DNA of 32,265 bases from CAYONZ01 sp964405465 (GTDB lineage: Bacteria; Bdellovibrionota; Bdellovibrionia; Bdellovibrionales; JAMPXM01), in the NCBI GenBank assembly GCA_964405465.1, contig CAYONZ010000039.1:1-32265 (forward strand), read 5' to 3'. Within the stretch, counting starts at the first letter, position 1; each line of letters opens with the position of its first letter. The position numbers and the translations under genes were made by a program. This document shows, piece after piece, positions 1 to 9,071 of this stretch. The notes below the pieces were generated by a model that had not been told where the DNA came from, ran no database searches, and saw nothing but the letters and a program-made list of their open reading frames with translations.

Positions 1-143
1 ATGGACAATTTTTGTTCTATCTAACAGCAATCACCCCGCTAAAAACCGGAGAACCGCAATACCCACTGAAGTAAAAAACGCTGCCCAGGAGCAAAAAAGA
101 AAGCTACACTTCTTTAGACAAAGAAAGACCAGGAGAGGCACCG

Positions 144-2267
144 ATGACAATGCAATCTGATTCACAAAAGAAAACTTATCCGTTACTTTTTTCTCCTCTT
201 AAAGTTGGAAGCCAAACTTTGCGCAATCGCCTGGTGATGGGCTCGATGCACACGGGACTTGAAGATAAATTTTTGAAGCTCACTGATCTTGCAAAATTTT
301 ATGAAGAACGAGCCAAGGGCGGAGTCGGTTTGATTATCACCGGAGGCTTTGCTCCCAATTGGCGAGGCTGGCTTTTACCTTTCGCCTCCACCTTGAATTC
401 CTTTTTGCAAGTGGCGAAACATCGCGAGGTCACAGATGCGGTTCACAAACACGGAGCCAAAATTGCTTTACAGATCTTGCATGCAGGTCGCTACGCCTAT
501 CATCCGTTCTCGGTCGCACCTAGTGCCATCAAAGCTCCGATCAATCCATTTAAACCGAAGGCGATGAGTGACCGAGTGGTACAAAAAACCATTCGTGATT
601 TTGCGAGCGCAGCGAAGCTTGCGCAAAGAGCTGGCTATGATGGCGTTGAGATCATGGGCTCCGAGGGTTACCTGATCAATGAGTTTTTGTCTGAGAAGAC
701 CAATAAGAGAACTGATCGTTGGGGAGGCTCGTTAGAAAATCGAATGCGTTTTCCAATCGAAATTATTCGCGCTGTTCGTGAAGCTGTAGGGCCCGAGTTT
801 ATCATCATCTATCGCCTGTCGATGCTTGAGCTTGTAGAAAAAGGAAATTCCATTCAAGACAGCATTGTGCTTGCGAAAGAGATTGAAAAAGCGGGGGCGA
901 GCATCATCAGCACAGGAATTGGTTGGCATGAAGCACGCGTTCCAACAATAGCGACAGATGTTCCGCGCGCAGCATTCACCTGGGTGACTGAGCAAATAAA
1001 AAAACAGGTGAAGGTGCCGGTGATTGCGAGTAATCGCATGAACATGCCCGAAACAGCAGAAGCCGTTTTAAATTCGGGACAAGGTGATTTGATTTCGATG
1101 GCACGCCCCTGGCTAGCCGATGCCGAGTTTGGTGTAAAAGCCGAAGCCGGAGACTCACAGCTCATCAACACTTGTATTGCCTGTAATCAGGCATGTCTGG
1201 ATCATATTTTTGCAAATAAACAAGCCACCTGTTTGGTGAATCCACGCGCCGCTTACGAATCAAAGATTCAAATAGAAAAGGCATTGAGCAAAAAGAAGGT
1301 CGCGGTGATCGGTGCCGGCCCATCTGGATTGTCGGCCGCTGCAACTTTGGCTGAGCGTGGGCATGAGGTGCATCTGTTTGATCAAAATCGTGAAATCGGC
1401 GGTCAGTTTAACTTGGCAAAACGCATTCCTGGGAAATCTGAGTTCAGTGAAACCCTCAGGTATTTCACCCATCGATTGGCGGAGCTGCAAGTGCAGTTGC
1501 ATCTTGGCAAAAAAGCCAGTGCCAAAGATTTAGCGAAAGAAAATTTTGATGATATCGTTGTTGCAACTGGAATTCGACCGCGAACACCTAAGATCGAAGG
1601 CCTTGATCTCGCGTTAAAAAACAAAAAAGCACTGAGTTACATTCAGGTGATTCAAGGAGAGGTTGAGGTTCAAGATTGCGTGGCGATTATTGGCGCCGGA
1701 GGAATTGGTTTTGATGTCGCCAAATTTGTTTTGGAGAAAATGAAGACCAAGTATGAGAAGAATTCTTCGCATGAGCAGTTAGCGAGTTTTGAAAAAGAGT
1801 GGGGCATCTCTCGCAATCCCCAAATGGCGGGTGGCCTTCAGCCGGCGAAGCCGTTTTTACTTGGGGAAAACAACCCATGTGGAATTTATTTGATGCAAAG
1901 AAAGGCCGAAAGCCTTGGAAAAAATCTAGGTAAGACAACAGGCTGGATTCACCGTGCGACGCTCAAAAACGCAGGTGTAAAGATGTTGTCAGGAGTTGAA
2001 TACAAGCGAATTGTTGACGAGGGATTGTTGATTGCTCAAAATACTTCATCGGCAGGAGCGAGCACTTTAAAAGAACAGCTTTTAAACGTCGATCAAATTA
2101 TCATTTGCGCTGGTCAAGAGTCATTGAACGAGTTGAAGCAAGAGCTCGAGCAAAGTTTGGTGGGACAAAAGACCAAGGTGCACATAATTGGTGGCGCAAG
2201 AGTGGCGCTCGAGCTGGACGCCAAAGCTGCGATTCGCGATGGCCTAGATGTCGGGCTATTGATTTAA
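144..2267 (+). CDS. fadH: 2,4-dienoyl-CoA reductase (NADPH), FadH-type flavoenzyme
   Basis: Predicted cytoplasmic reductase that removes a double bond from 2,4-dienoyl-CoA during beta-oxidation of unsaturated fatty acids. The 707 residues show the full FadH layout. An old-yellow-enzyme barrel (about 12-340) carries MGSMHTGLE near the start, Tyr176 in GSEGYLINEF and His262 in GIGWHEAR; these match the catalytic Tyr166 and His252 of the E. coli enzyme with a constant offset of ten. Cys344, 347, 351 and 363 form the 4Fe-4S site. A Rossmann FAD region follows (GAGPSG at 390-395), then a second GAGGIG nucleotide motif around 515. The ATG start has an AGGAGAGG ribosome binding site at 131-138. It stands alone, convergent with the next gene. 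The family also includes related NADH:flavin oxidoreductases, so the exact substrate is inferred. Confidence 0.9.
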   Translation: MTMQSDSQKKTYPLLFSPLKVGSQTLRNRLVMGSMHTGLEDKFLKLTDLAKFYEERAKGGVGLIITGGFAPNWRGWLLPFASTLNSFLQVAKHREVTDAVHKHGAKIALQILHAGRYAYHPFSVAPSAIKAPINPFKPKAMSDRVVQKTIRDFASAAKLAQRAGYDGVEIMGSEGYLINEFLSEKTNKRTDRWGGSLENRMRFPIEIIRAVREAVGPEFIIIYRLSMLELVEKGNSIQDSIVLAKEIEKAGASIISTGIGWHEARVPTIATDVPRAAFTWVTEQIKKQVKVPVIASNRMNMPETAEAVLNSGQGDLISMARPWLADAEFGVKAEAGDSQLINTCIACNQACLDHIFANKQATCLVNPRAAYESKIQIEKALSKKKVAVIGAGPSGLSAAATLAERGHEVHLFDQNREIGGQFNLAKRIPGKSEFSETLRYFTHRLAELQVQLHLGKKASAKDLAKENFDDIVVATGIRPRTPKIEGLDLALKNKKALSYIQVIQGEVEVQDCVAIIGAGGIGFDVAKFVLEKMKTKYEKNSSHEQLASFEKEWGISRNPQMAGGLQPAKPFLLGENNPCGIYLMQRKAESLGKNLGKTTGWIHRATLKNAGVKMLSGVEYKRIVDEGLLIAQNTSSAGASTLKEQLLNVDQIIICAGQESLNELKQELEQSLVGQKTKVHIIGGARVALELDAKAAIRDGLDVGLLI

Positions 2268-2411
2268 TCGTAATTGCCACTGGGCTTTTAGTCTCAAAGA
2301 TACACCGAACGATTTTAAAAAAAATGCTCAACAACCCGTAAAAAACTTGACCATCCGATATTTGAGCTCCGAGGGGGGCATGGCTTGGGCGTCGTGTTCG
2401 AGGCCTTTGTC

Positions 2412-3503
2412 CTAGCGTGAAGGAATTGCCTTCTGTGCAAGTTCGAGCAAGAGCTTTTGAGGAGAGTTCACTAGTATGGCGCGGTACTTTTCTTCTTCGT
2501 CATATACATTCTCAAGGTAATAGGCGCCTGCAAGGCCCGATAGGACATCCTCAGTTTCTTTTTCAGGATAGGAATCTGGATCGTTTAGAATATATTTGAA
2601 TTTCATCTCTTCGCTGAAAAGTTCATAGGTGTAATTGAAAAGAAACCCGACAAAGGCCGAAAGTCCGTAGCTGAATTTTTTGTTGAGTTCTTGAGCGAGG
2701 TAGCGAACAACAAAAAAGTGGTAGGCGTTTTCAAGAGGTCTTTTCACGTGATCTGCAAATGACTCAGTCTGATCGAAGTCGCAGATTTTTGTTTCAACTG
2801 TGCCCGATGTTCGTTGAGTGCGTTCCAAACCCTGATCAACGGTAATCGCAGGGTTCAACGCAGATCTTGGAGGTGCACCAATTAAACACTTTGTATTTTC
2901 GATTTTAGTGAGTGCTTGGTAGAACTTTCGATTGGCTGTTGTGAGGATGTTGAGAGACCGCGTGTCGAGACCCGTATTTTTAAGATACACCAGTTGTGTT
3001 TCCGTGCTGTCTTGAAAAAGCACGGCGATGAAATGCCAGAACGTATAACGATCGGCAAAAAACTCTTGAATCTTGTTTTGCAGAAATTCAATTTCGTGCT
3101 CAGAAACATTCTTGTTAAAAAAATCGAGAAAGGTGATCACATTTCGGTCGCGTGCCATTTGTCCTAGGCTTGTATGAAACGAAATCGGGTAGAATTTTTT
3201 TGGTTCAGCTTCGATGGATGTCAAATCCAGAATTTTGAAGAGCTCGGTCGAGGCATTAAAACAATCCATTACAAATTGATTTTTCACTCCTGATGCCAGA
3301 CCAAGATATCGATTACAGCGAGCCGTGAGAGACTCGCGAATCGCAATTCTTAGGAACGAAGGATTGCGGTAGGCCCAAGACTTTGCCGTGTCTAGAATTC
3401 CGGCATTGGCTTGAAAACTAAATGTCGTCACTACCACAACTTGCAGCAGTAGATGCATTAAGACTTGAATTGAGCTTCGCAGCAAGACGAGTCGCGACCA
3501 CAT
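2412..3503 (-). CDS. exported protein of unknown function
   Basis: I do not recognise a family. The 363-residue product begins with a hydrophobic leader (about residues 5-34, ending FSFQANAG) that looks like a Sec signal peptide, so the mature protein is probably periplasmic or surface exposed. The rest is soluble, mixed alpha-helical and rich in aromatic residues, with scattered cysteines (near CNRYLG, MDCFNAS, KCLIGA and ICDFD) that could form disulfides after export. The ATG has GGGAG eight bases upstream. It follows a strong terminator (3518-3573), so it is transcribed apart from the gene upstream. It is the last of four consecutive leftward genes for exported proteins. Confidence 0.7.
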   Translation of the reverse strand: MWSRLVLLRSSIQVLMHLLLQVVVVTTFSFQANAGILDTAKSWAYRNPSFLRIAIRESLTARCNRYLGLASGVKNQFVMDCFNASTELFKILDLTSIEAEPKKFYPISFHTSLGQMARDRNVITFLDFFNKNVSEHEIEFLQNKIQEFFADRYTFWHFIAVLFQDSTETQLVYLKNTGLDTRSLNILTTANRKFYQALTKIENTKCLIGAPPRSALNPAITVDQGLERTQRTSGTVETKICDFDQTESFADHVKRPLENAYHFFVVRYLAQELNKKFSYGLSAFVGFLFNYTYELFSEEMKFKYILNDPDSYPEKETEDVLSGLAGAYYLENVYDEEEKYRAILVNSPQKLLLELAQKAIPSR

Positions 3504-3517
3504 AAAGTTTCACTCCC

Positions 3518-3573
3518 AAAAAAACACCCACCAAGTCGTCATTGCGCCATCACTGGCGCAACAGGTTGGTGGG
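3518..3573 (-). terminator. rho-independent terminator after the 3618-4157 gene
   Basis: Two nested inverted repeats: outer CCCACCAA (3527-3534) with TTGGTGGG (3566-3573), and inner TGCGCCA (3543-3549) with TGGCGCA (3554-3560) around a four-base loop. On the minus strand the structure is followed by TGTTTTTTT (3518-3526). It lies downstream of the leftward gene ending at 3618 and just before the leader of the next leftward gene. Confidence 0.8.
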
Positions 3574-3617
3574 TTTTGAACTAAGCATGAACTCAAAAGT
3601 TGCCTGTCTAAGACAAA

Positions 3618-4157
3618 CTACTGTGAGCAAGCCGAAGTGGCGCTCACCGTTGCAAGCAGCGTTTTTCTTTTGGCTTCACATTTTGCTTTCACTCTTGCAA
3701 TGAGGCCATCGCGAACGGCCAGGGCTGTATCGAGGCCATCGGATCCAATGATCGTAGTGCCACCGTTGATCTGCAAAGTCTCGCTGTCAGAAAAGCTTTC
3801 TGCAGCTGTAGCTGTGACGAAACCTTTTTCTCCAGTGCCGAGCATTTCGCTGTCTTTCGAGTTCCAAAAGCTGCCTGTCACTTGAACTTTAAAAGTTTCG
3901 TTTTGCTGACACTTTTGAATGGCAAGTTTGGTTTCGGCCGAAATAGCTGTCGCCGGAGCACTATAGATCTCACCACGGCTATTTTGTTTAAGTACTGTGG
4001 TCGCATAACTGCTCGATGTTGGATCTTGGCACTCACCGACCGCGATCACTTGCTCGCTGAGAGTGCGGGTGTGTGTTTCATATCGTACAGTTTCGGAGGC
4101 GAAGGCTGTTGTGTAGCTGAGGGCCAAAAGTGTAACGGCAGAAAAAAGTTTTTTCAT
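3618..4157 (-). CDS. small exported protein of unknown function
   Basis: The product is 179 residues and opens with MKKLFSAVTLLALSYTTAFA, a typical signal peptide with an Ala-x-Ala-like cleavage site, so it is predicted to be periplasmic or secreted. An upstream in-frame ATG at 4193 would add twelve non-signal-like residues. I chose 4157 because AAGGAAA sits at good spacing before it and the signal peptide starts cleanly there. The mature part is rich in Thr, Ser and Ala, with four cysteines (GECQD, QKCQQ, AKCEA, SACSQ) that could make two disulfides. No family recognised. A bifid hairpin terminator follows. Confidence 0.7.
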   Translation of the reverse strand: MKKLFSAVTLLALSYTTAFASETVRYETHTRTLSEQVIAVGECQDPTSSSYATTVLKQNSRGEIYSAPATAISAETKLAIQKCQQNETFKVQVTGSFWNSKDSEMLGTGEKGFVTATAAESFSDSETLQINGGTTIIGSDGLDTALAVRDGLIARVKAKCEAKRKTLLATVSATSACSQ

Positions 4158-4335
4158 CTTTGATTTCCTTAGGTAATGGCAGGCGTAATCCAATCTAACG
4201 CGATATTAGTTGCAATAGACACCTGCAGTTTAATTTTTCGTTTACTTGATTCGTGTGCAATATACCCAGGGCTGGAGCATTCCGCCAGTGCCAGAGATTT
4301 GCACAGTAAAAGATCCAGGCTTGTCCGAGGATTTC

Positions 4336-4357
4336 CCCAGAATTTTCCCAGAATTTT
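4336..4357. repeat. perfect tandem 11-base repeat
   Basis: CCCAGAATTTT occurs twice back to back, 26 bases beyond the stop of the leftward gene at 4383. It does not form a hairpin. No function can be assigned; it may be slippage. Confidence 0.6.
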
Positions 4358-4382
4358 GAGAGTCAAGATGATACAAGGCAAA

Positions 4383-5198
4383 TCACTGAAGTGCGGCTTG
4401 AATGTCTGAAAGCGCCTGGCGCTCAATTAGAAACAATTTTTGTTTATCACAGTTTCCGCAGATGCGGAGCTGTTCATCGATTTCCGCAATTTGTTTTGCC
4501 AAAGACTTCAGCTGCCTGGGTCTTGCTTCCTTTTCTTCAAGCGCCGCATTGACAAGAGGTTGCAGGGCCTGCGAGAGGTCGGGCTCCGGTGCGGGGGCAC
4601 GCGCGCTATCTGAACTGAGTAGCCCAGTTAAATAGGTCGTCCATCCAAGTCGTTCAAGTTGTACGAGGGTTCGGTAAACTCTTTGGTAGGAGCCCTTTAG
4701 AATGGAAGTAGCCCCCCTGTACACAAAAGGAACCGATAGCACAAGTGCACCGCCAACGATTCGCCCCTTGCGATCGGCGTTTCGAACTGCGTCTGCAAAA
4801 AATCCTGTCATATTGGCGTGGGTAGCTACGCCGTCTTGAGTTTTTGGCTGATAGAAAGATTTAGAATCTTGTGGATAGCATTCGGCCAGTGCTTTTTGAA
4901 AACCCGAATTTTCGAGAACGTAACGGACGCTCGAGTCCTGCGAAAAATTTTGATCGTGAACCGCATTTCGAATTCCAGTTCTGTGCAGGTAGGCAAGCAG
5001 TTCAGTGAACCCTCGACTCGGAAAATATCCGGCCCGAAGACGATCGAATGCTAAACTCGACAGGTCTTCAGGCCTCACCTTTGTGCAAGCTTCTTTGGTT
5101 GCGCGATAGATCCCATCAGTTGAGAGATCGACTGCACGAGAATTCTCGCCAGACAGAAATGCCGACAAAAAAAACACCAAAAAGCAAATGCACTTCAC
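4383..5198 (-). CDS. exported or membrane-anchored protein of unknown function
   Basis: The product is 271 residues and starts at GTG (5198), with AAGGAAG at 5204-5210 on the minus strand in good position. The first 20 or so residues (KCICFLVFFLSAFLS) are hydrophobic and look like a signal peptide. A second hydrophobic segment around residues 146-166 (GGALVLSVPFVYRGATS) may span the inner membrane. The last 70 residues are charged and helical, with a CGNC motif near the C terminus. Its GTG lies 16 bases after the stop of the upstream leftward gene, so the two form an operon and may act together; both have a signal peptide plus internal membrane segments. No family recognised. Confidence 0.65.
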   Translation of the reverse strand: MKCICFLVFFLSAFLSGENSRAVDLSTDGIYRATKEACTKVRPEDLSSLAFDRLRAGYFPSRGFTELLAYLHRTGIRNAVHDQNFSQDSSVRYVLENSGFQKALAECYPQDSKSFYQPKTQDGVATHANMTGFFADAVRNADRKGRIVGGALVLSVPFVYRGATSILKGSYQRVYRTLVQLERLGWTTYLTGLLSSDSARAPAPEPDLSQALQPLVNAALEEKEARPRQLKSLAKQIAEIDEQLRICGNCDKQKLFLIERQALSDIQAALQ

Positions 5199-5214
5199 AA
5201 GATCTTCCTTTTAT

Positions 5215-5832
5215 TTATGAATTCTTTTGTTCTTTTTGTGCCTGCTTGATTTTGCTTGCGGCATCCAAAAGTACACGGCGAATTTTAAGATCTTCCTTTA
5301 CCTTTTCAATTTGTTGCTTCAAGAGTGGAATATCTTCAGGATGAAACTTGATCTTGTGCCACATCTCAGGACTACCCTCTGGATATCCAATCATTAAACA
5401 TCCAATGGCAAGGCTGACAAAAAATGCGGTACCGACCTTTTTAGACATCGTTGGATTTCCTTTAATTTCTGTAGCCATCTCAACTAACAATCCCACTGCC
5501 CCTACAAGAACGGCAGAAGCTCCTGTATATGTGATGACTTCGACGATTTTTTTGTCTTTCTTGTATTCCTCACTTTTGAGGTACTCTTCAGCTTCGATCA
5601 GTGTTTTATTGAAATCCGTCAGCTGCCTATCTAGTTCGTACATAGCAACAGTCGCTCGCGCCAAATCCTCTTCTTCACATTTTTCTACAGCTTGGGCAAT
5701 GTTTGCAGGGGAGAATTCCCCTCGACAGATGCGCTGTTGTTCCGTAAGGCTTTCTGAGTTTGCGGCAAGTGAAATTCCACTGTTGGCTAAGATCGACAGA
5801 ACGATCAAGCCATTGATTGCAAAACGCTTCAT
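5215..5832 (-). CDS. membrane protein with coiled coils, unknown function
   Basis: The product is 205 residues. An upstream in-frame ATG at 5913 exists, but AGGAG lies six bases before the ATG at 5832 and a signal peptide (MKRFAINGLIVLSILANSG) begins exactly there. After the leader come a charged helical stretch (about 30-85), a hydrophobic segment (ASAVLVGAVGLLVEMA), a second one (GTAFFVSLAIGCLMIG), then a Lys/Glu-rich helix to the end that looks like a coiled coil. The two hydrophobic segments suggest a membrane hairpin. It is the first gene of a two-gene operon with the gene at 4383-5198. No family recognised. Confidence 0.65.
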   Translation of the reverse strand: MKRFAINGLIVLSILANSGISLAANSESLTEQQRICRGEFSPANIAQAVEKCEEEDLARATVAMYELDRQLTDFNKTLIEAEEYLKSEEYKKDKKIVEVITYTGASAVLVGAVGLLVEMATEIKGNPTMSKKVGTAFFVSLAIGCLMIGYPEGSPEMWHKIKFHPEDIPLLKQQIEKVKEDLKIRRVLLDAASKIKQAQKEQKNS

Positions 5833-5997
5833 GAGCATCTCCTTTGTTTGTTTAAATAAAAAATGTTTGATGAGCAACTTACCATGAACGGGTCTCTTCC
5901 CAAAAGACTTCAAGTAAAAACCCAGGTGTCGACTGTTTTGACAGGAAATAAAAATAGCATGAGTCCATACGCGGCTGGCGAGTGCGAGTCTTCATAT

Positions 5998-6033
5998 CAT
6001 GGCCGGAACCATGGCCTGAACCATGGCCGAAGA
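5998..6033. repeat. 12-base tandem repeat, three copies
   Basis: Two units differing at one base (CATGGCCGGAAC, CATGGCCTGAAC) are followed by a third, diverged unit (CATGGCCGAAGA). Each contains the palindrome-like CATGGCC. On the minus strand it would encode a Gly-His-Gly-Ser run in an open frame that I do not consider a gene. Confidence 0.6.
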
Positions 6034-6130
6034 CGAAAACTTTTTCCAGCGAACGAAATTCAGACAAGCTGTTCGTGACTGTCGAAGCTCTGGTCAGCAC
6101 AGAAGATTCTTCGTAGGTTTGAGGGTTGTA

Positions 6131-6175
6131 TTTACTTAAACTGGTTTAGGCGTTGGAACGTTTCGTGTAAGTAAA
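6131..6175. promoter_or_regulatory. inverted repeat, possible operator
   Basis: TTTACTTA (6131-6138) and TAAGTAAA (6168-6175) are perfect reverse complements, with starts 37 bases apart. The right arm lies just upstream of a possible -10 box (TCTAAT, 6183-6188), about 80 bases before the hydrolase start. The spacing suits a dimeric DNA-binding protein as well as an RNA structure. Binding is inferred only. Confidence 0.3.
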
Positions 6176-6266
6176 CGGTCGTTCTAATTGGGGTCAAGTC
6201 TTCAATAGAAAAGCCAAATAAGTGTTTGCGAGATTTATGGGTTTTTAAAACTGATGGGATCAGCCA

Positions 6267-7673
6267 GTGGTGAGATGGGCGAATATTTTTAAAATTTTGA
6301 CCTCCATACCAAATCTGTTGGGGCGAAAGCTATTGGCTACACCCTTCACAGTTCTGACGTTGTTGTTGATTCCACAGTTGAGCGCTCAAGGCTCATTGCT
6401 GAAACCTTCGCCAGGTTCGAGTCAGGTTTTGAGTTCGTTTTCACGGATGGCCCCACAACAAAGCACAGCCGCAGTTCGCTATGCCGACTCAACCGGGCGT
6501 GAATGTCGATCTTTGGTGCCCGAGGTAGATTCCAGCAAAAAATCTGAAGCAGAAATGAGAGTGAGTCCAACTGAAGTTCGTGAGTTGATGTCGCTAAATA
6601 CTAAGCGGCAGATGTTTGTTGATTATCAACCAGCACAAAAGGAGCAAACAACTTTTGTTTTGTTGCATGGACTTGGTGATGATTTGACGAAGCTTGATGC
6701 CGTTGCACAGAGATTCATTGCAAAAGGATACGGAGTATTGCGGGTTGACCTCCAAGGGCATGGAGAGACTCTCAAAGCTTTTATGGCCCAGAACCAAGAG
6801 ATTCCGTTGAGTATCAACTATCGAGACTCGGTTTTAGACATTAAAGAAGTTATTGAACGTTTGGGTCTCAAAGAAATTTCAATTTTGGGGCATTCTTACG
6901 GGGGCGGTATTGCGTATGCGCTGGGTGTAGAGTTGCAAAAATCAAAAGAAACGGCTGCGGTTCGCGTGAGGTCGATTCATCTTTTGGCTCCATACGTTCA
7001 GCGTATTGATAAGTTTGTACTTCAAGGAATGAAAGACAATCGAGTGTTTGTGGATTGGGAACGGCAGTTTCTATTAAAAATGGGCTTTCCTCCCTCGGTG
7101 GTGATGAACTTTTACGATTCGTATGCGCGTATTCTGCGCGATCTCGCGCATGATGCCGAAACCAGCATAGATGCCATCACTGGTGGTACAGGTCATGAGT
7201 CGTCTTCAGCGACAGATGAAACCTTAAGTCCCGAGATGCTCGATTTTTTAAAGAAGGCCTACCGCAATTACTTTATTTTGGCGACCAATAAGCCAGAAGA
7301 GCAATTGACAAAAGATGAGCAAAAACAAATTCAGATTAAAATCACTTCGGCGATAGCTGTCACCCGCGGAATTCTTGGGTTCAATCTCTTGGATCGTAGT
7401 CACCCTCTCGAAGTTCCCAAAAATGTACCGATTCATGTTTTGGGCGGTGGGCTTGATCACTTAGTTCTACCTAGTCAGCTTGAAGAGTTTTTTGAGCGCC
7501 TTGATGAGGCCGAAGCCCTGGCTGTCTATGAACAGATCTACAAAGGCACACATTTTTTTATTACGCTCGAGCTGGATGAAACCATGAAGCGTGTCTTTGA
7601 GTTTGAAAGAAAATATCGAGAGTATATTGATGGGGAGATGGCAAGTGAGAAAGCTGGGGGCAACGGCAGTTGA
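6267..7673 (+). CDS. exported alpha/beta-hydrolase
   Basis: Predicted serine hydrolase of the alpha/beta fold, 468 residues. The family signatures are clear: HGLGDD (134-139) near the oxyanion hole, DLQGHGE (161-167), the nucleophile elbow GHSYGG with Ser210, Asp397 in GGGLDH and His429 in YKGTHFF as the likely triad. The N terminus has a hydrophobic stretch (about 22-40, ending PQLSAQG), suggesting export or membrane anchoring; a Ser/Pro-rich linker separates it from the domain. The start is uncertain: two GTG codons (6267, 6270) begin the frame without a strong ribosome binding site, and an internal TTG could be used. It overlaps the next gene by about 29 bases, so the two are co-translated. 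The substrate (lipid, ester or peptide) cannot be told. Confidence 0.75.
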   Translation: MVRWANIFKILTSIPNLLGRKLLATPFTVLTLLLIPQLSAQGSLLKPSPGSSQVLSSFSRMAPQQSTAAVRYADSTGRECRSLVPEVDSSKKSEAEMRVSPTEVRELMSLNTKRQMFVDYQPAQKEQTTFVLLHGLGDDLTKLDAVAQRFIAKGYGVLRVDLQGHGETLKAFMAQNQEIPLSINYRDSVLDIKEVIERLGLKEISILGHSYGGGIAYALGVELQKSKETAAVRVRSIHLLAPYVQRIDKFVLQGMKDNRVFVDWERQFLLKMGFPPSVVMNFYDSYARILRDLAHDAETSIDAITGGTGHESSSATDETLSPEMLDFLKKAYRNYFILATNKPEEQLTKDEQKQIQIKITSAIAVTRGILGFNLLDRSHPLEVPKNVPIHVLGGGLDHLVLPSQLEEFFERLDEAEALAVYEQIYKGTHFFITLELDETMKRVFEFERKYREYIDGEMASEKAGGNGS

Positions 7674-8859
7674 CCGCGGCTCGAGAACGATCGCCGCGGG
7701 AACAGAGTCTACAAATAAAAAATATTTGTTTAAGCGATCGAGCGCAGGGCGGATCGTAGCTTTGTTTTTTGGGATACTAGCTGGGCTGGTAGGTGTTCTA
7801 GTTTTTTCGCCTGTTCGTCTTTGGGCCAGCACATCGATCAAAAGCGAGATACGGCTGAACACGCCAATGGCACAAATTGGTTACGTCTACGGGCTGCGCC
7901 CGATGTTGGCGTTAGTCGGCGAAATTGAGATTGCAGAAACTGATCTCCCAAGAAATTTTTTGAACGGCAGAGTGTATCGAAACTCGTTGCGCGAATTGGC
8001 AGGATATCAATACCTGTTGCATTCTATTGTCGGAGAGAATTTGGTGGGTGCGGGCCGCGATTTGGGATGGAGCTTTGTCTCTGATCTGGGGCAGCAGCTG
8101 CGCACTCTGGGCGAGCGAGAGGTGGCAGCCCTACAAAAGCAGAACCCAGGTCAAGAACCAAGATTTGAACGAATTGTGAAAATTTTGAAAGTAGAGACAC
8201 TGCAAATAGAGAGTCTGCAACAGCAACAATCTCAACAAGTAGAGACTTTGGCATCGCAAATGCGATCCGTAAAACGATTAAAGATTTCAAGTGCTCAAAT
8301 GCAAGACCTCAAAGAATTGATACAGTCGCGACTCTGGAGTTTGTCTACACATCTTTCGCCCGAAGAGAAAAACTCAGATGAGTTTCGAAAAGGATTTACC
8401 CAGGGTCTAAAGCGGGCAACCGAGATCTTGCAGGCACTGGGATCACTTGGTGACTCCATTGCTCCCGCGCACGCCTTGAGTGCTCAAATTGGAATTCTAA
8501 GCATGAACGCTTGGGTTAAACGATTTCGAGAGACTTTGGAGTCGCAGGGCACACAGCCAGTTGCACAGCACTTAGCACATGCACTTAAGGAGTTTGAGTT
8601 GCAATTTGAAACTAGAGGTAGATTTTATCACGCGCGATATGATGTTTTTGCGCTGGGATCTTCGTTCTTGTTTTCTGAAATCTTGGCAATTAGTTATCAA
8701 CAACAGAAGTTTGAGGGCATGGCCACTCTGCAAGAACAATCGCGATTCATTGCATCTGTTTATAAGAACTTGAATTTCTCCGAGGCGTTGCAATGGCGCG
8801 AGGATCCCTACGCATCAAATGACTTAACCAAGCTTTGTCGGCAAATCGTCGCCGAGTAG
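7645..8859 (+). CDS. membrane-anchored protein of unknown function
   Basis: About 404 residues from the GTG at 7645, chosen because GGGGAG lies seven to eight bases upstream; ATG codons at 7591 and 7630 in the same frame are alternatives. One transmembrane segment (about residues 37-55, ALFFGILAGLVGVLVF) leaves a short basic cytoplasmic tail and a large periplasmic part. That part is helical with a glutamine-rich stretch (QQQQSQQ) likely to be coiled coil. No family recognised. The start lies inside the hydrolase gene, so the two proteins probably work together, perhaps with this one as scaffold or partner. That role is inferred from position only. Confidence 0.65.
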   Translation: MRKLGATAVDRGSRTIAAGTESTNKKYLFKRSSAGRIVALFFGILAGLVGVLVFSPVRLWASTSIKSEIRLNTPMAQIGYVYGLRPMLALVGEIEIAETDLPRNFLNGRVYRNSLRELAGYQYLLHSIVGENLVGAGRDLGWSFVSDLGQQLRTLGEREVAALQKQNPGQEPRFERIVKILKVETLQIESLQQQQSQQVETLASQMRSVKRLKISSAQMQDLKELIQSRLWSLSTHLSPEEKNSDEFRKGFTQGLKRATEILQALGSLGDSIAPAHALSAQIGILSMNAWVKRFRETLESQGTQPVAQHLAHALKEFELQFETRGRFYHARYDVFALGSSFLFSEILAISYQQQKFEGMATLQEQSRFIASVYKNLNFSEALQWREDPYASNDLTKLCRQIVAE

Positions 8860-9071
8860 AACTGTGATCAAAATAAAGTAACATAATTTTTCCGCTGCCA
8901 AATTAACAAAGCCTTGTGATTTTTGTTGGTGAATTTTGCTTATGCTCAATCTGCAGGCATAAATGCGGCAGAATCTTGAGTTTAATGACAAGTAAGTGAC
9001 AAAAGGTCCTGGCCTTTGGTACGTTTTTGGGGTCACATAGTGCATGGAATACAACTAGATAGGGGTTTCGT

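Larger units (their letters stand above)
5833..6266. other. 434-base intergenic region between divergent genes
   Basis: Short open frames exist on both strands, but none has a good ribosome binding site and plausible composition together. The region should hold promoters for the leftward pair and for the rightward hydrolase pair. It contains a 12-base tandem repeat (5998-6033) and a perfect 8-base inverted repeat (6131-6138 with 6168-6175). A TCTAAT at 6183-6188 could be a -10 box for the rightward genes, but no convincing -35 accompanies it. Confidence 0.5.

Noticed and set aside
5998..6033. Short repeat considered as a CRISPR remnant
   Set aside because: The units are only 12 bases, directly adjacent without spacers, and no cas genes are near.
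5879..6100. 73-codon minus-strand frame with a Gly-His-Gly-Ser run
   Set aside because: The run comes from the 12-base tandem repeat; there is no ribosome binding site and the rest is not protein-like.
9027..9055. TTGGGG and TACAAC with a 17-base spacer before nuoB
   Set aside because: The start would fall about ten bases before the nuoB ATG, leaving no room for the ribosome binding site.
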